Shown here in pieces: positions 8,924-19,561 of a stretch of 64,000 nucleotides of DNA. The notes below the pieces were generated by a model, which made no database searches, was not told where the DNA came from, and saw only the letters and a program-made list of their open reading frames with translations. The translations under genes and the position numbers were made by a program. This DNA comes from Microbacterium stercoris. Lineage in GTDB: Bacteria; Actinomycetota; Actinomycetes; Actinomycetales; Microbacteriaceae. The stretch lies in the NCBI RefSeq assembly GCF_017592545.1, contig NZ_JAGFOA010000003.1, forward strand, positions 414,463 to 478,462. The letters run 5' to 3'. Positions within the stretch are counted from its first letter, which is position 1. Every line of letters begins with the position of its first letter.

Positions 8924-9327
8924 CAGGCCTCGTCGGGAGTGAACGACAGCGACAGCGAGTTCATGCAGTAGCGGTCGCCGGTGGGCGTGCCGAAGCCGTC
9001 GGGGAAGACGTGGCCCAGGTGCGATCCGCAGTTGGCGCAGCGCACCTCGGTGCGCTGCATGCCGTGGCTCGAGTCGTCGAGCAGCTGCACGGCCTCGGGG
9101 CGGATCGACTCGTAGAAGCTCGGCCATCCGCAGTGCGAGTCGAACTTGGTGCCGCTCTTGAAGAGCTCGCTGCCGCACGCGGCGCAGGCGTAGAGACCCG
9201 CGCGCTCCTCGTCGAGCAGCTCGCCGGTCCACGGGCGCTCGGTGCCGGACTCACGCAGCACCGCGAACTGCTCGGGCGTGAGCTCGCTGCGCCACTCGTC
9301 CTCGGACTTGTTCACGTTGTACGACAT
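8923..9327 (-). CDS. msrB: Peptide-methionine (R)-S-oxide reductase
   Basis: 134 residues, full-length MsrB. Two zinc-binding CxxC motifs (CAAC near 48-51, CANC near 97-100), the GWPSFY motif and the catalytic Cys in DRYCMNS near the C-terminus are all intact. AGGAGG lies 4 nt before the ATG. It reduces methionine-R-sulfoxide in oxidised proteins using thioredoxin. Coupled to the downstream flavoprotein gene, consistent with an oxidative-damage operon. Confidence 0.96.
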   Translation of the reverse strand: MSYNVNKSEDEWRSELTPEQFAVLRESGTERPWTGELLDEERAGLYACAACGSELFKSGTKFDSHCGWPSFYESIRPEAVQLLDDSSHGMQRTEVRCANCGSHLGHVFPDGFGTPTGDRYCMNSLSLSFTPDEA

Positions 9328-9385
9328 ACGTCCTCCTGGGGTTCGGGTACCAGATTACGTGCGCGCGGGAGGGGGCGGATCGAGT

Positions 9386-10399
9386 GTGACGAACCCACAG
9401 AATGGACATATGCAGCCGGCGCCGATCGACGAGGACAGCCCTGCCCACGTCGCCGAGCGGTTCGCCCGGTTCGCGCGCGACGAGGCCGCCGGACGGTCGG
9501 ATGTCTACGGGGCCTGGGCGCAGCGGGTCGCGGTCGACGAGACGATCGCCGCGATCCTCTCCCGCATCCCCGCTCCGCACCGCCAGCCGCCGCTTGTGTT
9601 CGCGGTGACGCGGATGCTCGGGGCGCATCCGGGAGGCGCGGACGAGTGGGCCGCGTTCATCCAGTCAAACGCGGATGCGGTGGTCGCTGAATGCTCGGCC
9701 CGCAGTCTGCAGACCAACGAGCCGCAGCGATGTGCCGCCCTGCTGCCGGCGCTCCACCGCATCGCGGGCCCGATCGCCCTGCTGGAGCTGGGGGCTTCGG
9801 GCGGCCTCTGCCTGTATCCGGATCGCTACGCGTACCGCTATCGCGGGCACGACCGTCTTGTCGAGCTGGGGGAGTCGGCGGTGGTGCTCGACGTCGACGT
9901 GCGCGGCGCCGTGCCCGACGTCTCCCTGCCGCAGATCGTGTGGCGCGCGGGCATCGACCTGCAGCCGCTCGATGTGCGCGAGGCGGATGACCGCGCCTGG
10001 CTCGAGGGGCTGGTCTGGCCCGAGGAGCGGGAGCGCGCGTCGCGGATCGCGGCGGCGGTCGACGTCGCGGCCGCCGACCCGCCCCTCCTCGTGGCGGGAG
10101 ACGCCGCCGATGTCGAGCTCGTGCGCGCGGTGGCGGCGCAGGCGCCGCGGGGAGCGACGCTGGTCGTGACGACCCCGGGCGTGCTTCCCTACGTGCCGCG
10201 TGCGCGTCGCGAGGCCCTCGTCGGTGCACTCTCCGGCGATCCGGCGATCCGCTGGATCACTCTCGACCAGCCGGCGCTGCACGATGCCTGGCGGCCCCCG
10301 GTCGAGGCGGCGACCTGGCCGGGCGGCTTCGCGCTTGCGCTGGACGGGCGTGTGCTTGCGGCGGCGGATCCGCTCGGATCCTGGATCCGTCCACTCTGA
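9386..10399 (+). CDS. DUF2332 family protein
   Basis: About 337 residues. Family-typical segments: VAERFARFARDEAAGRSDVY near the N-terminus, LLELGASGGLCLYPDRYAYRY centrally (resembling a methyltransferase motif I), DPPLLVAGDAADV and a GFALALDGRVLAAADPLGSW C-terminus. No biochemical role is established for the family. The GTG at 9386 is chosen for the purine-rich GGAGGGGG about 9-15 nt upstream; an ATG at 9410 is a good alternative. Confidence 0.82.
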   Translation: MTNPQNGHMQPAPIDEDSPAHVAERFARFARDEAAGRSDVYGAWAQRVAVDETIAAILSRIPAPHRQPPLVFAVTRMLGAHPGGADEWAAFIQSNADAVVAECSARSLQTNEPQRCAALLPALHRIAGPIALLELGASGGLCLYPDRYAYRYRGHDRLVELGESAVVLDVDVRGAVPDVSLPQIVWRAGIDLQPLDVREADDRAWLEGLVWPEERERASRIAAAVDVAAADPPLLVAGDAADVELVRAVAAQAPRGATLVVTTPGVLPYVPRARREALVGALSGDPAIRWITLDQPALHDAWRPPVEAATWPGGFALALDGRVLAAADPLGSWIRPL

Positions 10400-10446
10400 G
10401 CCGTACGGATGCAGTCCCCGCGGCCGCGTTCCTGAGGTGCGGCAGT

Positions 10447-10749
10447 GTGTCTGTGCGCTCCGCGGAGCGCCTCACCAGCCAGGGGGATCGAGCCGCATAC
10501 CGTCGGATCATGCCCCTTGCCGACCGCGATCGCGCGATCCTCGCCTTCGAGGCGCGCTGGCGCGTGCACGGCGGGCCGAAGGAGGAGGCGATCCGCTCCG
10601 AGCTCGCGCTGTCGCCGGCACGCTACTACCAGCTGCTCGGCCGCCTGATCGACTCGGGCGATGCGCTCGCCGAGGATCCGCTGCTGGTCGGCCGCCTACG
10701 GCGCCGTCGCGACGAGCGAGACGCCTCCCGGTCGCGGATCGCCGGCTGA
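10447..10749 (+). CDS. DUF3263 family small protein
   Basis: 100 residues from a GTG with GAGG 9 nt upstream. The conserved DUF3263 core begins at PLADRDRAILAFEARW and continues through SPARYYQLLGRLIDS, a helical HTH-like actinobacterial domain. The core would also be complete from the ATG at 10510, which lacks a Shine-Dalgarno, so the N-terminal 21 residues are uncertain. It directly precedes the LytR_C gene, a neighbourhood often seen in actinobacteria. Confidence 0.8.
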   Translation: MSVRSAERLTSQGDRAAYRRIMPLADRDRAILAFEARWRVHGGPKEEAIRSELALSPARYYQLLGRLIDSGDALAEDPLLVGRLRRRRDERDASRSRIAG

Positions 10750-10818
10750 TCCGGCAGCGCTCCCTCATCCGGAGCGCGTGACCAGGGGATCCCCGGGGCC
10801 CGCCGGTACGATCAGTGC

Positions 10819-11349
10819 GTGCCGAACTCCTACCCCCGGGATCGCTTCGACGACGTCCCCCGCCAGCCTGCCCGCGTCGGCGCCCACCGCGCCGAGATGC
10901 CGCGTTCCTCGCGCGGAGTCACGTGGCTGTGGGCGGCGCTCGCGACCGTCGTGCTCACGATCGCCGGGATCGTCGGCTTCCTCGTGCTCTCGCAGCGCGT
11001 CGATGTGCTGCCCGATCCGCCCGCGGCCACACCGACCGTCGCCCCGGTGATCGACACGACGTACACCGTGTGGGTGCTCAACGGCACGAGCACCGGAGGT
11101 GTCGCCGAGCAGGTGGGGTCCGAGCTCATCGAGGCCGGATGGCCGCAGGATCTGGTCGTGCCGACCGAGACCGATGAGACCGACTTCGCGAAGACCACGG
11201 TGTACTTCTCCAAGCCCGAGGACGAAGCGGCGGCATACGGCGTCGCCGAGGCGATCGGCGGGGCGCTGGTCCAGCAGAGCGACAAGTACGCCAGCGATCA
11301 GAAGGAGCTGCGGGTGGTCGTCGGCCTGGATCGTGTTTCGGCGGGGTAA
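10819..11349 (+). CDS. LytR C-terminal-domain membrane protein
   Basis: 176 residues: basic cytoplasmic N-terminus, one transmembrane helix (about 35-58), a Pro-rich linker, then a LytR_C domain (VWVLNGTSTGGVAEQVGSEL ... VVVGLD). In actinobacteria such proteins are small LytR_C-only relatives of LCP wall-polymer transferases and are located at the cell envelope; no catalytic LCP domain is present. GTG start. Confidence 0.82.
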   Translation: MPNSYPRDRFDDVPRQPARVGAHRAEMPRSSRGVTWLWAALATVVLTIAGIVGFLVLSQRVDVLPDPPAATPTVAPVIDTTYTVWVLNGTSTGGVAEQVGSELIEAGWPQDLVVPTETDETDFAKTTVYFSKPEDEAAAYGVAEAIGGALVQQSDKYASDQKELRVVVGLDRVSAG

Positions 11350-11465
11350 CGAGTTCTTTCCGGCGTGTCAATAAACGCTCACGACGTCTGTGAGCCCCGG
11401 AATCACGCGGATACGCTCTCCCGGTACTCCCCTCGATCGTGAGGGCTCAGCAGCAGGAGATTCGC

Positions 11466-11669
11466 ATGACTCAGGGCACCGTCAAATGGTTCAACGCCGA
11501 GAAGGGCTTCGGGTTCATCACCCTCGCCGACGGCAGCCAGGACGTCTTCGTCCACTACTCGAACATCGAGATGTCGGGCTTCCGCGTGCTGGACGAGGGC
11601 CAGTCGGTCGAGTTCAGCATCGGCACCGGTCAGAAGGGCCCGCAGGCGGAGGCCGTGCGTCCCGTCTGA
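11466..11669 (+). CDS. Cold-shock protein (CspA family)
   Basis: 67 residues, a single cold-shock domain with RNP1 (KGFGFI) and RNP2 (DVFVHYS), starting [10 protein letters not shown]. Binds single-stranded RNA/DNA and acts as an RNA chaperone. An AGCAGGAG Shine-Dalgarno lies upstream. Monocistronic, with its own terminator. Confidence 0.96.
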   Translation: MTQGTVKWFNAEKGFGFITLADGSQDVFVHYSNIEMSGFRVLDEGQSVEFSIGTGQKGPQAEAVRPV

Positions 11670-11686
11670 TCCGCGCAGACATCCGG

Positions 11687-11721
11687 AAGGCGCCCCGCGA
11701 TCTCGCATCGCGGGGCGCCTT
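11687..11721 (+). terminator. Rho-independent-type terminator after csp
   Basis: A perfect 14-bp stem (AAGGCGCCCCGCGA and its complement) with a 7-nt loop, 18 bp after the csp stop, followed by T-containing sequence. Confidence 0.85.
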
Positions 11722-11751
11722 CGTGTCGTGTGACGGCCGGTTCCCGTGCGG

Positions 11752-13472
<1,721 letters not shown>

Positions 13473-13503
13473 GCCAGAGGTTCTGACCTGCAGGTCTGAT
13501 TAA

Positions 13504-13541
13504 CAGAAGGGCCCCTCTCCTCCGGGAGAGGGGCCCTTCTG
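13504..13541 (+). terminator. Terminator after groEL
   Basis: A perfect 17-bp stem (CAGAAGGGCCCCTCTCC and its complement) with a TCCG loop begins 31 bp after the groEL stop. Confidence 0.88.
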
Positions 13542-13670
13542 CGTTGTCTCCGCCGAGACGCGGGCAGAACCACCCGCCGGGCGGCCGACGGCGTCACGCG
13601 CCCTGCCCGTAGCATCACGGGCACCGGACACGCTCCACGTCCGTCGGACAACGACGAAAGGAACATCCGC

Positions 13671-14987
13671 ATGATCCCCCGCAGCAGACTGCTTCCCCTC
13701 GCCCTGGCGAGCATCGCCACGCTCTCGCTCGCCGCCTGCGCCTCGGGTGGGGCGGGCGACGCTCCCGAAGAGACGAGCGGATCGGCCGAGGCCACCGCCG
13801 GTCCCGCGTGCGAGCCGGCCACCGAGCCCGTCGGCGAGGTCGGCTCCGAGCTCTCCCTGAAACTTGGCTCCGCGCTGCCGCTCACAGGTGGCTTCGCCTT
13901 CGTCGGCCCGCCCGAGGTCGCGGGCATCGACTACGCGCTCTCGCTCATCAACGACTACTCCTCGACCACTGGCCTCACCGCCGAGGTCGAGCACGGTGAT
14001 TCCGGAGATCTCGACAACAAGGCGTTCGAGACGGAGATCCCGCGTCTGCTCTCGGAGGACGTCTCGGCGATCATCGGCGCCGCGTCCTCCGGGGTGTCGC
14101 TGCAGTTCATCGATCAGCTCATCAGCGCGGGCGTGGTGCAGGTGTCGCCGGCCAACACCTCCGACGCGTTCACGACCTACGACGACGACTGCCTCTACTT
14201 CCGCACCGCGCCGTCCGATGTACTGCAAGGCGCGGTGCACGGCAACTTCATCGCCGAGCTCGGCGCGCAGAGCCTCGGCCTCATCGTCATGAACGACGCC
14301 TATGGCACGGGCATCGCGAAGTACATCACCGAGGCGTTCACCGCGGCGGGCGGCGAGGTGGTGGCGGCCCCGACGTTCAACCCGGGGGACACGGTCTTCG
14401 ACTCGCAGATCCAGGAGGTGCTCGCCGAGAAGCCCGACGCCATCTCGATCCTGGCGTTCGCGGAGACCAAGACGATCCTCCCGTCGCTGATCGAGCAGGG
14501 TTTTGCGCCGGAGGACATCTTCCTCGTCGACGCGAACATGGCGGTGTACACCGAGGACTTCGAGCCGGGGCTCATCCAGGGCGTTCGGGGCACCTATCCC
14601 GGGCCGGCTCCGGACGAGGTCGAGGAGTTCCGCGCGGGGCTCGACGCCTTCCTCGCAGGTGCCGGTGACGAGGCGCTCACCGACTACACCTACGCTCCCG
14701 AGGCCTTCGACGCCGCCACCCTTCTGGCGCTCGCCTCGCTTGCGGCCGGGTCGACCGATCCGGAGGCGATCGCCGGGCGTATGCAGGAGGTCTCGGGTGG
14801 CGTCCCTGGCGGCGAGAAGTGCACCGACTACGCCGCGTGCGCGGACATCATCCTCTCCGGCGGCCAGGCCGACTACGACGGTGTTTCGAGCCCGGTCACG
14901 TTCGACGAGGTGGGTGACCCCACCGAGGGACGCATCAACATCTACGAGTACCAGGAAGACGGCACGTACGTGCCGTACGAGGGCTGA
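13671..14987 (+). CDS. Lipoprotein, branched-chain amino-acid-type ABC substrate-binding protein
   Basis: 438 residues. Lipoprotein signal with lipobox LAAC at residues 20-23, then a type I periplasmic-binding fold (GSALPLTGGFAFVGPPEVAG; DVSAIIGAASSGVSLQFIDQ; VVQVSPANTSDAF; LGLIVMNDAYGTG). This is the LivJ/Leu-binding class and would present a ligand to a LivHMGF permease. No permease or ATPase genes flank it; terminators isolate it on both sides, so it is an orphan, possibly serving a remote transporter or acting as a sensor. Ligand unknown. Confidence 0.88.
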   Translation: MIPRSRLLPLALASIATLSLAACASGGAGDAPEETSGSAEATAGPACEPATEPVGEVGSELSLKLGSALPLTGGFAFVGPPEVAGIDYALSLINDYSSTTGLTAEVEHGDSGDLDNKAFETEIPRLLSEDVSAIIGAASSGVSLQFIDQLISAGVVQVSPANTSDAFTTYDDDCLYFRTAPSDVLQGAVHGNFIAELGAQSLGLIVMNDAYGTGIAKYITEAFTAAGGEVVAAPTFNPGDTVFDSQIQEVLAEKPDAISILAFAETKTILPSLIEQGFAPEDIFLVDANMAVYTEDFEPGLIQGVRGTYPGPAPDEVEEFRAGLDAFLAGAGDEALTDYTYAPEAFDAATLLALASLAAGSTDPEAIAGRMQEVSGGVPGGEKCTDYAACADIILSGGQADYDGVSSPVTFDEVGDPTEGRINIYEYQEDGTYVPYEG

Positions 14988-15002
14988 CCGCACGCGATCG
15001 TA

Positions 15003-15039
15003 GGAGAGGGCTCCTCCCGACTCGGGAGGAGCCCTCTCC
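15003..15039. terminator. Bidirectional terminator between convergent genes
   Basis: A 16-bp perfect stem with a 5-nt loop lies between the binding-protein gene (+) and the WXG100 gene (-), serving either or both. Confidence 0.8.
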
Positions 15040-15046
15040 GCGCGTG

Positions 15047-15334
15047 TCAGCGGAACATCCCCGCCATCGACCGCTCGGCGTCGGCGTACTGATGCCCGAC
15101 GGTGCCGAGGGAACGGCCGAGGCCGTCGAGCGTGTGGTCGATCTGCGCCTGCAGGCCGTTCCACTGCGCCTTCGCCTCCTGGAAGGCCACCGAGCTCGCG
15201 CCCGTCCACGCGGTCTCGAGCGGTGCGAGCTGCGCGTTCAGCGCGGCGGTGACGGCGCGCACCTGCTCGACGGTGGTCAGGATGCTTCCCGAGCCTGCGG
15301 CGATCGCATCGGTGTCGACAGTGAAAACGGCCAT
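15047..15334 (-). CDS. WXG100-family protein
   Basis: 95 residues, all-helical. The central hairpin carries the WxG motif in TAWTGASSVAF (Trp-Thr-Gly), with a second similar turn at AQWNGLQ. These are ESAT-6-like small proteins secreted by type VII systems in actinobacteria. No EccC ATPase, LXG effector or second WXG100 gene is next to it, so a partner must be elsewhere. AGGGAGA lies a few nt before the ATG. Confidence 0.85.
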   Translation of the reverse strand: MAVFTVDTDAIAAGSGSILTTVEQVRAVTAALNAQLAPLETAWTGASSVAFQEAKAQWNGLQAQIDHTLDGLGRSLGTVGHQYADAERSMAGMFR

Positions 15335-15452
15335 GTCGGATCTCCCTGTGTTGGTGGCTGGTGACCTCACGCTAGGGAGCCGGCACACGCCCCGGCGGTG
15401 CCGTCGCGGATCCGGGAGAAACGGGGAGCCGGGGCGCGGCTGGGGACGAGGG

Positions 15453-17237
15453 TCAGAGCGCGGAGTCGTCGACGTGGGGCGCCAGCGGCAGCGCGACGCG
15501 GAACGTCGCGCCCCCACCCGGGGTCTCGAGCACCGTCACGGTGCCGTGCAGTGTCTCGACGATCGAGGCGACGATCGACAGGCCGAGACCCGATCCGCCG
15601 GTCTCGCGGGCGCGCGAGGTGTCGGCGCGCCAGAAGCGCTCGAAGATCTGCCCGCGGATCTCCTCCGGCACCCCTTCACCGTGATCGACCACTGCGATCC
15701 AGCCCATGCCGGCCTCGGCGTCGACGCCGACCTCGATCTCGATGGGCGAGCCGTCGGGGCTGTAGCGGCGGGCGTTGCCGAGCAGGTTGGAGACGACCTG
15801 CCGCACGCGGTGCTCCTCGGCGAGCACGATCGGCGGCACGGCGACGGGGCGCATCTGCTGCGGCACGGTGAAGTCGAGCGTGGGCACGGGCGCGGCGCTG
15901 TGCGAGGCCCCCTGCGGCACCACATCGATGGCGGCGGTATCGGGGTCACCGGGCGCCTTCGGCTTGCGGCGCAGCAGCGACGTGAGTCCCTCGGTCGCGG
16001 CCGTGAGGCTGCGCGCCAGCCGGTGCTGATGCTCGTCCGAGGGCTCGGCCGTATCCGTCGACGCTGTGGTCTCGGGCGCCGGGGTGAGCCGGATCGGGCC
16101 GGTCAGCGCCTCGATCGTGGTGTCGACCGCGCTGATGACGCGTCCGGGCTCGGCGACTCCGACGTCGAGTGCGGCGTCGTGCGCGATGGGGCGCAGGTCG
16201 AGGGGCTGCAGGTCGACCTCGCGCTTCTCATCGAGGCGAGCGAGGGCGAGCAGGTCCTCGACCAGGGCGCCCATCCGGATCGCCTCCTTCTCGATGCGCT
16301 CCATCGCGCGGGCGGTCTCCTCCGGCTCCTGGATGGCGCCCATCCGGTACAGCTCGGCGTAGCCGCGCACGCTGACCAGCGGTGTGCGCAGCTCGTGGCT
16401 GGCGTCGCCGACGAAGCGGCGCATCTTGCGGACGGTGGCGTCGCGCTCGGCGATGGCGTCGTCGATCCGGTCGAGCATCGTGTTGATGGCCGACTTCAGC
16501 CGGCCGATCTCGGTGCGCGGCTCGATGTCGGTCAGACGCTGGCTGAAGTCGCCCGCGGCGATGTTCATGGCGGTCGCCTCGACCTGCCCGAAACGCCGGA
16601 AGGTGAGCGTGACCGCGCCGCGGGTGAGCACCGCGCCGGCGAAGATCGTCACGATCGACACCAGAAGGAAGATGCCGAGGTAAGTGCCCACGACATCGTC
16701 GACCTCGCTCATCGGGCGCGCGACCACCTGCGTGTAGATGTTGTTGCTGGTGGGGAACTGCACCACCGAGAGCGCGGCGTGAAAGACGTCGCCCTCGCCG
16801 TGGCTGCCGGGCAGCTCGATGATCGAGCCCTGGTTCGCGTACGCGTAGTCGAGCGGGATCTCGGCGTCGAACCGGGGTCGCGGCTCGCCCGGAGCCGCGC
16901 CGCCTGCGGTCGCGAGCAGCGTGCCGTCCGGTCCGTAGATCGCGACGAAGTACTCGGTCGGGGCCGGATTCGCCTTGGGGGTGAACACGGGACCGTCGCC
17001 GTAGTCGGCGATGTTGAACAGCCGCTCGCCGACCGCGGATGCGGCGAGCTGGTGCAGCGAGGAGTCGATGTTCTCGCTCAGCGCCCGGGTCAGGATCGGC
17101 ACGGTGCCGATGCCCGCGCCGAGCAGGCCGAGGGTGAGCACGGCGACGGTGACGCCCGTCACCTTGGCGCGCAGGCTGATCCGGCGCCACCAGCGCGTCA
17201 GCGCGTCGGGTCCCTTGGTGGAGTCGACTCCCGCCAA
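15453..17237 (-). CDS. Sensor histidine kinase with an unusual inter-domain insertion
   Basis: 594 residues. Transmembrane helices at about 26-48 and 185-207 flank an extracytoplasmic sensor; HAMP follows (about 208-262). HisKA has the phospho-His in DASHELRTP (His281). The ATPase part has N box VVSNLLGNARRYSPDG (about 481-496), VVDHGEGVPEE, FERFWRADTSR and GSGLGLSIV. Between HisKA and the N box about 100 Pro/Thr/Ser/Ala-rich residues (about 360-465) are inserted, making it longer than most MprB/TcrS-like kinases. TTG start 6 bp after the response regulator stop. Signal unknown. Confidence 0.88.
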   Translation of the reverse strand: MAGVDSTKGPDALTRWWRRISLRAKVTGVTVAVLTLGLLGAGIGTVPILTRALSENIDSSLHQLAASAVGERLFNIADYGDGPVFTPKANPAPTEYFVAIYGPDGTLLATAGGAAPGEPRPRFDAEIPLDYAYANQGSIIELPGSHGEGDVFHAALSVVQFPTSNNIYTQVVARPMSEVDDVVGTYLGIFLLVSIVTIFAGAVLTRGAVTLTFRRFGQVEATAMNIAAGDFSQRLTDIEPRTEIGRLKSAINTMLDRIDDAIAERDATVRKMRRFVGDASHELRTPLVSVRGYAELYRMGAIQEPEETARAMERIEKEAIRMGALVEDLLALARLDEKREVDLQPLDLRPIAHDAALDVGVAEPGRVISAVDTTIEALTGPIRLTPAPETTASTDTAEPSDEHQHRLARSLTAATEGLTSLLRRKPKAPGDPDTAAIDVVPQGASHSAAPVPTLDFTVPQQMRPVAVPPIVLAEEHRVRQVVSNLLGNARRYSPDGSPIEIEVGVDAEAGMGWIAVVDHGEGVPEEIRGQIFERFWRADTSRARETGGSGLGLSIVASIVETLHGTVTVLETPGGGATFRVALPLAPHVDDSAL

Positions 17238-17243
17238 GGTGGG

Positions 17244-17939
17244 TCAGCCCGCCTTGTCGACCTTCAGCATGTAGCCGAAGCCTCGCTTCGTCTGGATGAG
17301 GGACTCCGACGCGTGCGGATCGATCTTGCGGCGCAGGTACGAGATGTAGCTCTCGACGATGCCCGCGTCGCCGTTGAAGTCGTACTCCCACACGTGGTCG
17401 AGGATCTGCGCCTTCGAGAGCACGCGGTTCGGGTTGAGCATCAGGTAGCGCAGCAGCTTGAACTCGGTGGGGCTGAGGTCGATCTGCACGTCGCCGACGT
17501 ACACGTCGTGCGTGTCCTGATCCATCGTGAGCTCGCCGGCCCGGATGACCTGCTCGTCCTCGGTGTCCTGCATCGTGCGTCGCAGGATGGCCTGGATGCG
17601 CGCGACGATCTCGTCCAGGCTGAAGGGCTTGGTGACGTAGTCGTCGCCGCCCGCGTTGAGCCCCTTGATCTTGTCTTCGGTGTCGTCCTTCGCCGTCAGG
17701 AAGAGGATCGGGGCCGTGAAGCCGTGATCGCGCAGGCGCGTGGTGACGCTGAAGCCGTTCATGTCGGGCAGCATCACATCGAGCACGATCAGATCGGGCT
17801 CCTCCTCGAGCACCGCCGAGATGGTGGCGGCGCCGTTGCCCACGGTCTTCACCTGGAAACCCGCGAACCGGAGGCTCTGCGACAGCAGGTCACGGATGTT
17901 CGGCTCGTCGTCGACGACCAGGATGCGAGGTGCGCTCAT
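17244..17939 (-). CDS. OmpR/PhoB-family response regulator
   Basis: 231 residues. Receiver domain with acidic pocket (DDEPN), phospho-acceptor Asp in LDVMLPDMNG, switch Thr in LFLTAKD and Lys in DDYVTKPFS; then a winged-helix domain ending in IDPHASESLIQTKRGFGYML. First gene of the operon with the downstream histidine kinase. Resembles TcrA/MprA-type regulators; target genes are not visible. Confidence 0.94.
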   Translation of the reverse strand: MSAPRILVVDDEPNIRDLLSQSLRFAGFQVKTVGNGAATISAVLEEEPDLIVLDVMLPDMNGFSVTTRLRDHGFTAPILFLTAKDDTEDKIKGLNAGGDDYVTKPFSLDEIVARIQAILRRTMQDTEDEQVIRAGELTMDQDTHDVYVGDVQIDLSPTEFKLLRYLMLNPNRVLSKAQILDHVWEYDFNGDAGIVESYISYLRRKIDPHASESLIQTKRGFGYMLKVDKAG

Positions 17940-18046
17940 GGCCCCATTATGGCGACCCGATGTGACATTCGCTCGGATATCGGTCCGGATCGGCCCAAAG
18001 CGAACATCGGGAATGCGCGGGCCCGACCGGTCTCGGCGGCACGTGC

Positions 18047-19459
18047 TCAGTCGTGCACCCACACCTCGGTGCCCACCTGGGCGAAGCGGTAGAGCTCGTT
18101 GGCCGCCCACTCGGTCATGTTCACGCAGCCATGGCTCATCCGCGCCCCGGCACCGAAGTTGCTGTGCCAGTAGGTGCCGTGGAAGCCCTGGTCGCCGTTG
18201 AAGAAGCTCACCCACTTCACGTTGCGCGTGCAGTAGCCGTAGCCGTAGTTCCCGCCGCAGTCGCCCATGTTCTGCATCGACCGCTGCACGTACACGCGGA
18301 AGTGCCCGGTGCGGGTCTCGTGGGCGCCACCGGTGCCGATGGCAACCGGATACGAGGCGACCAGCCCCCCGTTCTCGTACATCATCACCCGGCCCGCGCT
18401 CTTGTCGACCTCGATCGTGCGCAGCAGCGTCTGCGCCTCGTGGGGGATCACCTGGCCCTGCAGTTCGAAGCGGAAGTCGCCGCCCTGCACGGACTGCGCG
18501 ACCTGGGCGGCCACGCCGTCGGTCGAGGCCAGGCCGAAGCCGTCCTGGCCCGCCTGCAGCGTCTTGAGAACGGTGCCGGACGAGTTCACGACGACCTGCG
18601 ACGGCTGCGGCGTGCGGTTCAGCTGCCCCGGCAGCGCCTGCACCACGGCGTCGATCTTCGCCGCATCGGCCGTGACGGCGAAGCCACCGGCCGCCGGATC
18701 TCCGGTGACCGTGGTCCAGGACGCGATCGTCGCGAGGTCGAGCGGCACCGAGCCGCCGCCCTCCACGAAGAACCCGGCGCCCTCCGCCTGGGCGTTGAGC
18801 TCGCCGGCGAATGCCTGAGCAGCCTCGGTCGTGAGCGCGGGCGGCTGCTCGGTCGCGGTCGGTTCTGCGGCGATCGCACCCCGCGCGTTGTACGCGCTGG
18901 TGAGAGCGGCGGACAGAGAGCCGACATCCACGCCGCGCCCGTTCTGCCCGGGCTTCTCGGCGTACACCCCCGCGTCCGCATCGAAGACCACCTGGGCATC
19001 CACCGGATCGGCGTAGAGATCGGGGGCCGCCTGACGCAGCGCCGCGTCGGCCGCGTTCGGATCGACGGCGAGCTCCACGCCGATGGGCTCAGGATGCCAC
19101 TCCATCACCTTCCACGACGGATGGGCCGCCAGGGCCTGAGCCGCGAGCGCCTCGGCGTCGATCTCGATGCCGAGATCGGCGAGCGGCAGGGCGACTTCGC
19201 CGATCGTCGCGTCGGCATCGGCGAAGCGGGCGGCGATCGCGTCACGCGCGGCCGCCTCGGTCATCCACTCGACGGGCACGCCGGCGACGACGACACCGGG
19301 AGCGATGAACAGCGTGGACGCGTAGCCGACGGCGCCGGCCGCCAGCAGCAGGGGGATGCCTGCGCCCAGGGCGATGCGCAGACCGCGGCGGCGCGGCTGC
19401 GAACGCTCGGTCGAGGCGACGTCCGGATCGGACGCGATCGGTGCGGTGGCAGTGGTCAC
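18047..19459 (-). CDS. L,D-transpeptidase (YkuD) with N-terminal membrane anchor
   Basis: 470 residues. One transmembrane anchor (about 27-50), two repeated peptidoglycan-binding-like modules (about 60-325), and a C-terminal YkuD domain from about 344. The catalytic motif HSNFGAGARMSHGCVNM is intact with nucleophile Cys445. Such enzymes make 3-3 peptidoglycan cross-links. An extra Cys pair (about Cys401 and Cys410, in a Gly/Tyr-rich loop) could form a disulfide near the active site. GTG start. No co-transcribed partner. Confidence 0.9.
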   Translation of the reverse strand: MTTATAPIASDPDVASTERSQPRRRGLRIALGAGIPLLLAAGAVGYASTLFIAPGVVVAGVPVEWMTEAAARDAIAARFADADATIGEVALPLADLGIEIDAEALAAQALAAHPSWKVMEWHPEPIGVELAVDPNAADAALRQAAPDLYADPVDAQVVFDADAGVYAEKPGQNGRGVDVGSLSAALTSAYNARGAIAAEPTATEQPPALTTEAAQAFAGELNAQAEGAGFFVEGGGSVPLDLATIASWTTVTGDPAAGGFAVTADAAKIDAVVQALPGQLNRTPQPSQVVVNSSGTVLKTLQAGQDGFGLASTDGVAAQVAQSVQGGDFRFELQGQVIPHEAQTLLRTIEVDKSAGRVMMYENGGLVASYPVAIGTGGAHETRTGHFRVYVQRSMQNMGDCGGNYGYGYCTRNVKWVSFFNGDQGFHGTYWHSNFGAGARMSHGCVNMTEWAANELYRFAQVGTEVWVHD

Positions 19460-19528
19460 ATCCGATATTGTCCGGTTCGCCGGATTCCCTTCACACCCCC
19501 TTTTCGGGGGACCTGAGGAACTCCAGGA

Positions 19529-19561
19529 GGAACCTGTCGCTAAGCCGCCAGGCGCTCTGCA
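19529..19561. repeat. Direct repeat copy A of the XPB gene 3' end
   Basis: 33 bp nearly identical to positions 19602-19635 (one indel and one substitution). On the minus strand it too encodes ERLAA followed by a stop, so it looks like a displaced copy of the end of the helicase gene. Confidence 0.85.

Noticed and set aside
15102..18092. Long plus-strand open frame across the WXG100, kinase and regulator genes
   Set aside because: Shadow of three clear minus-strand genes; no ribosome site and no domain.
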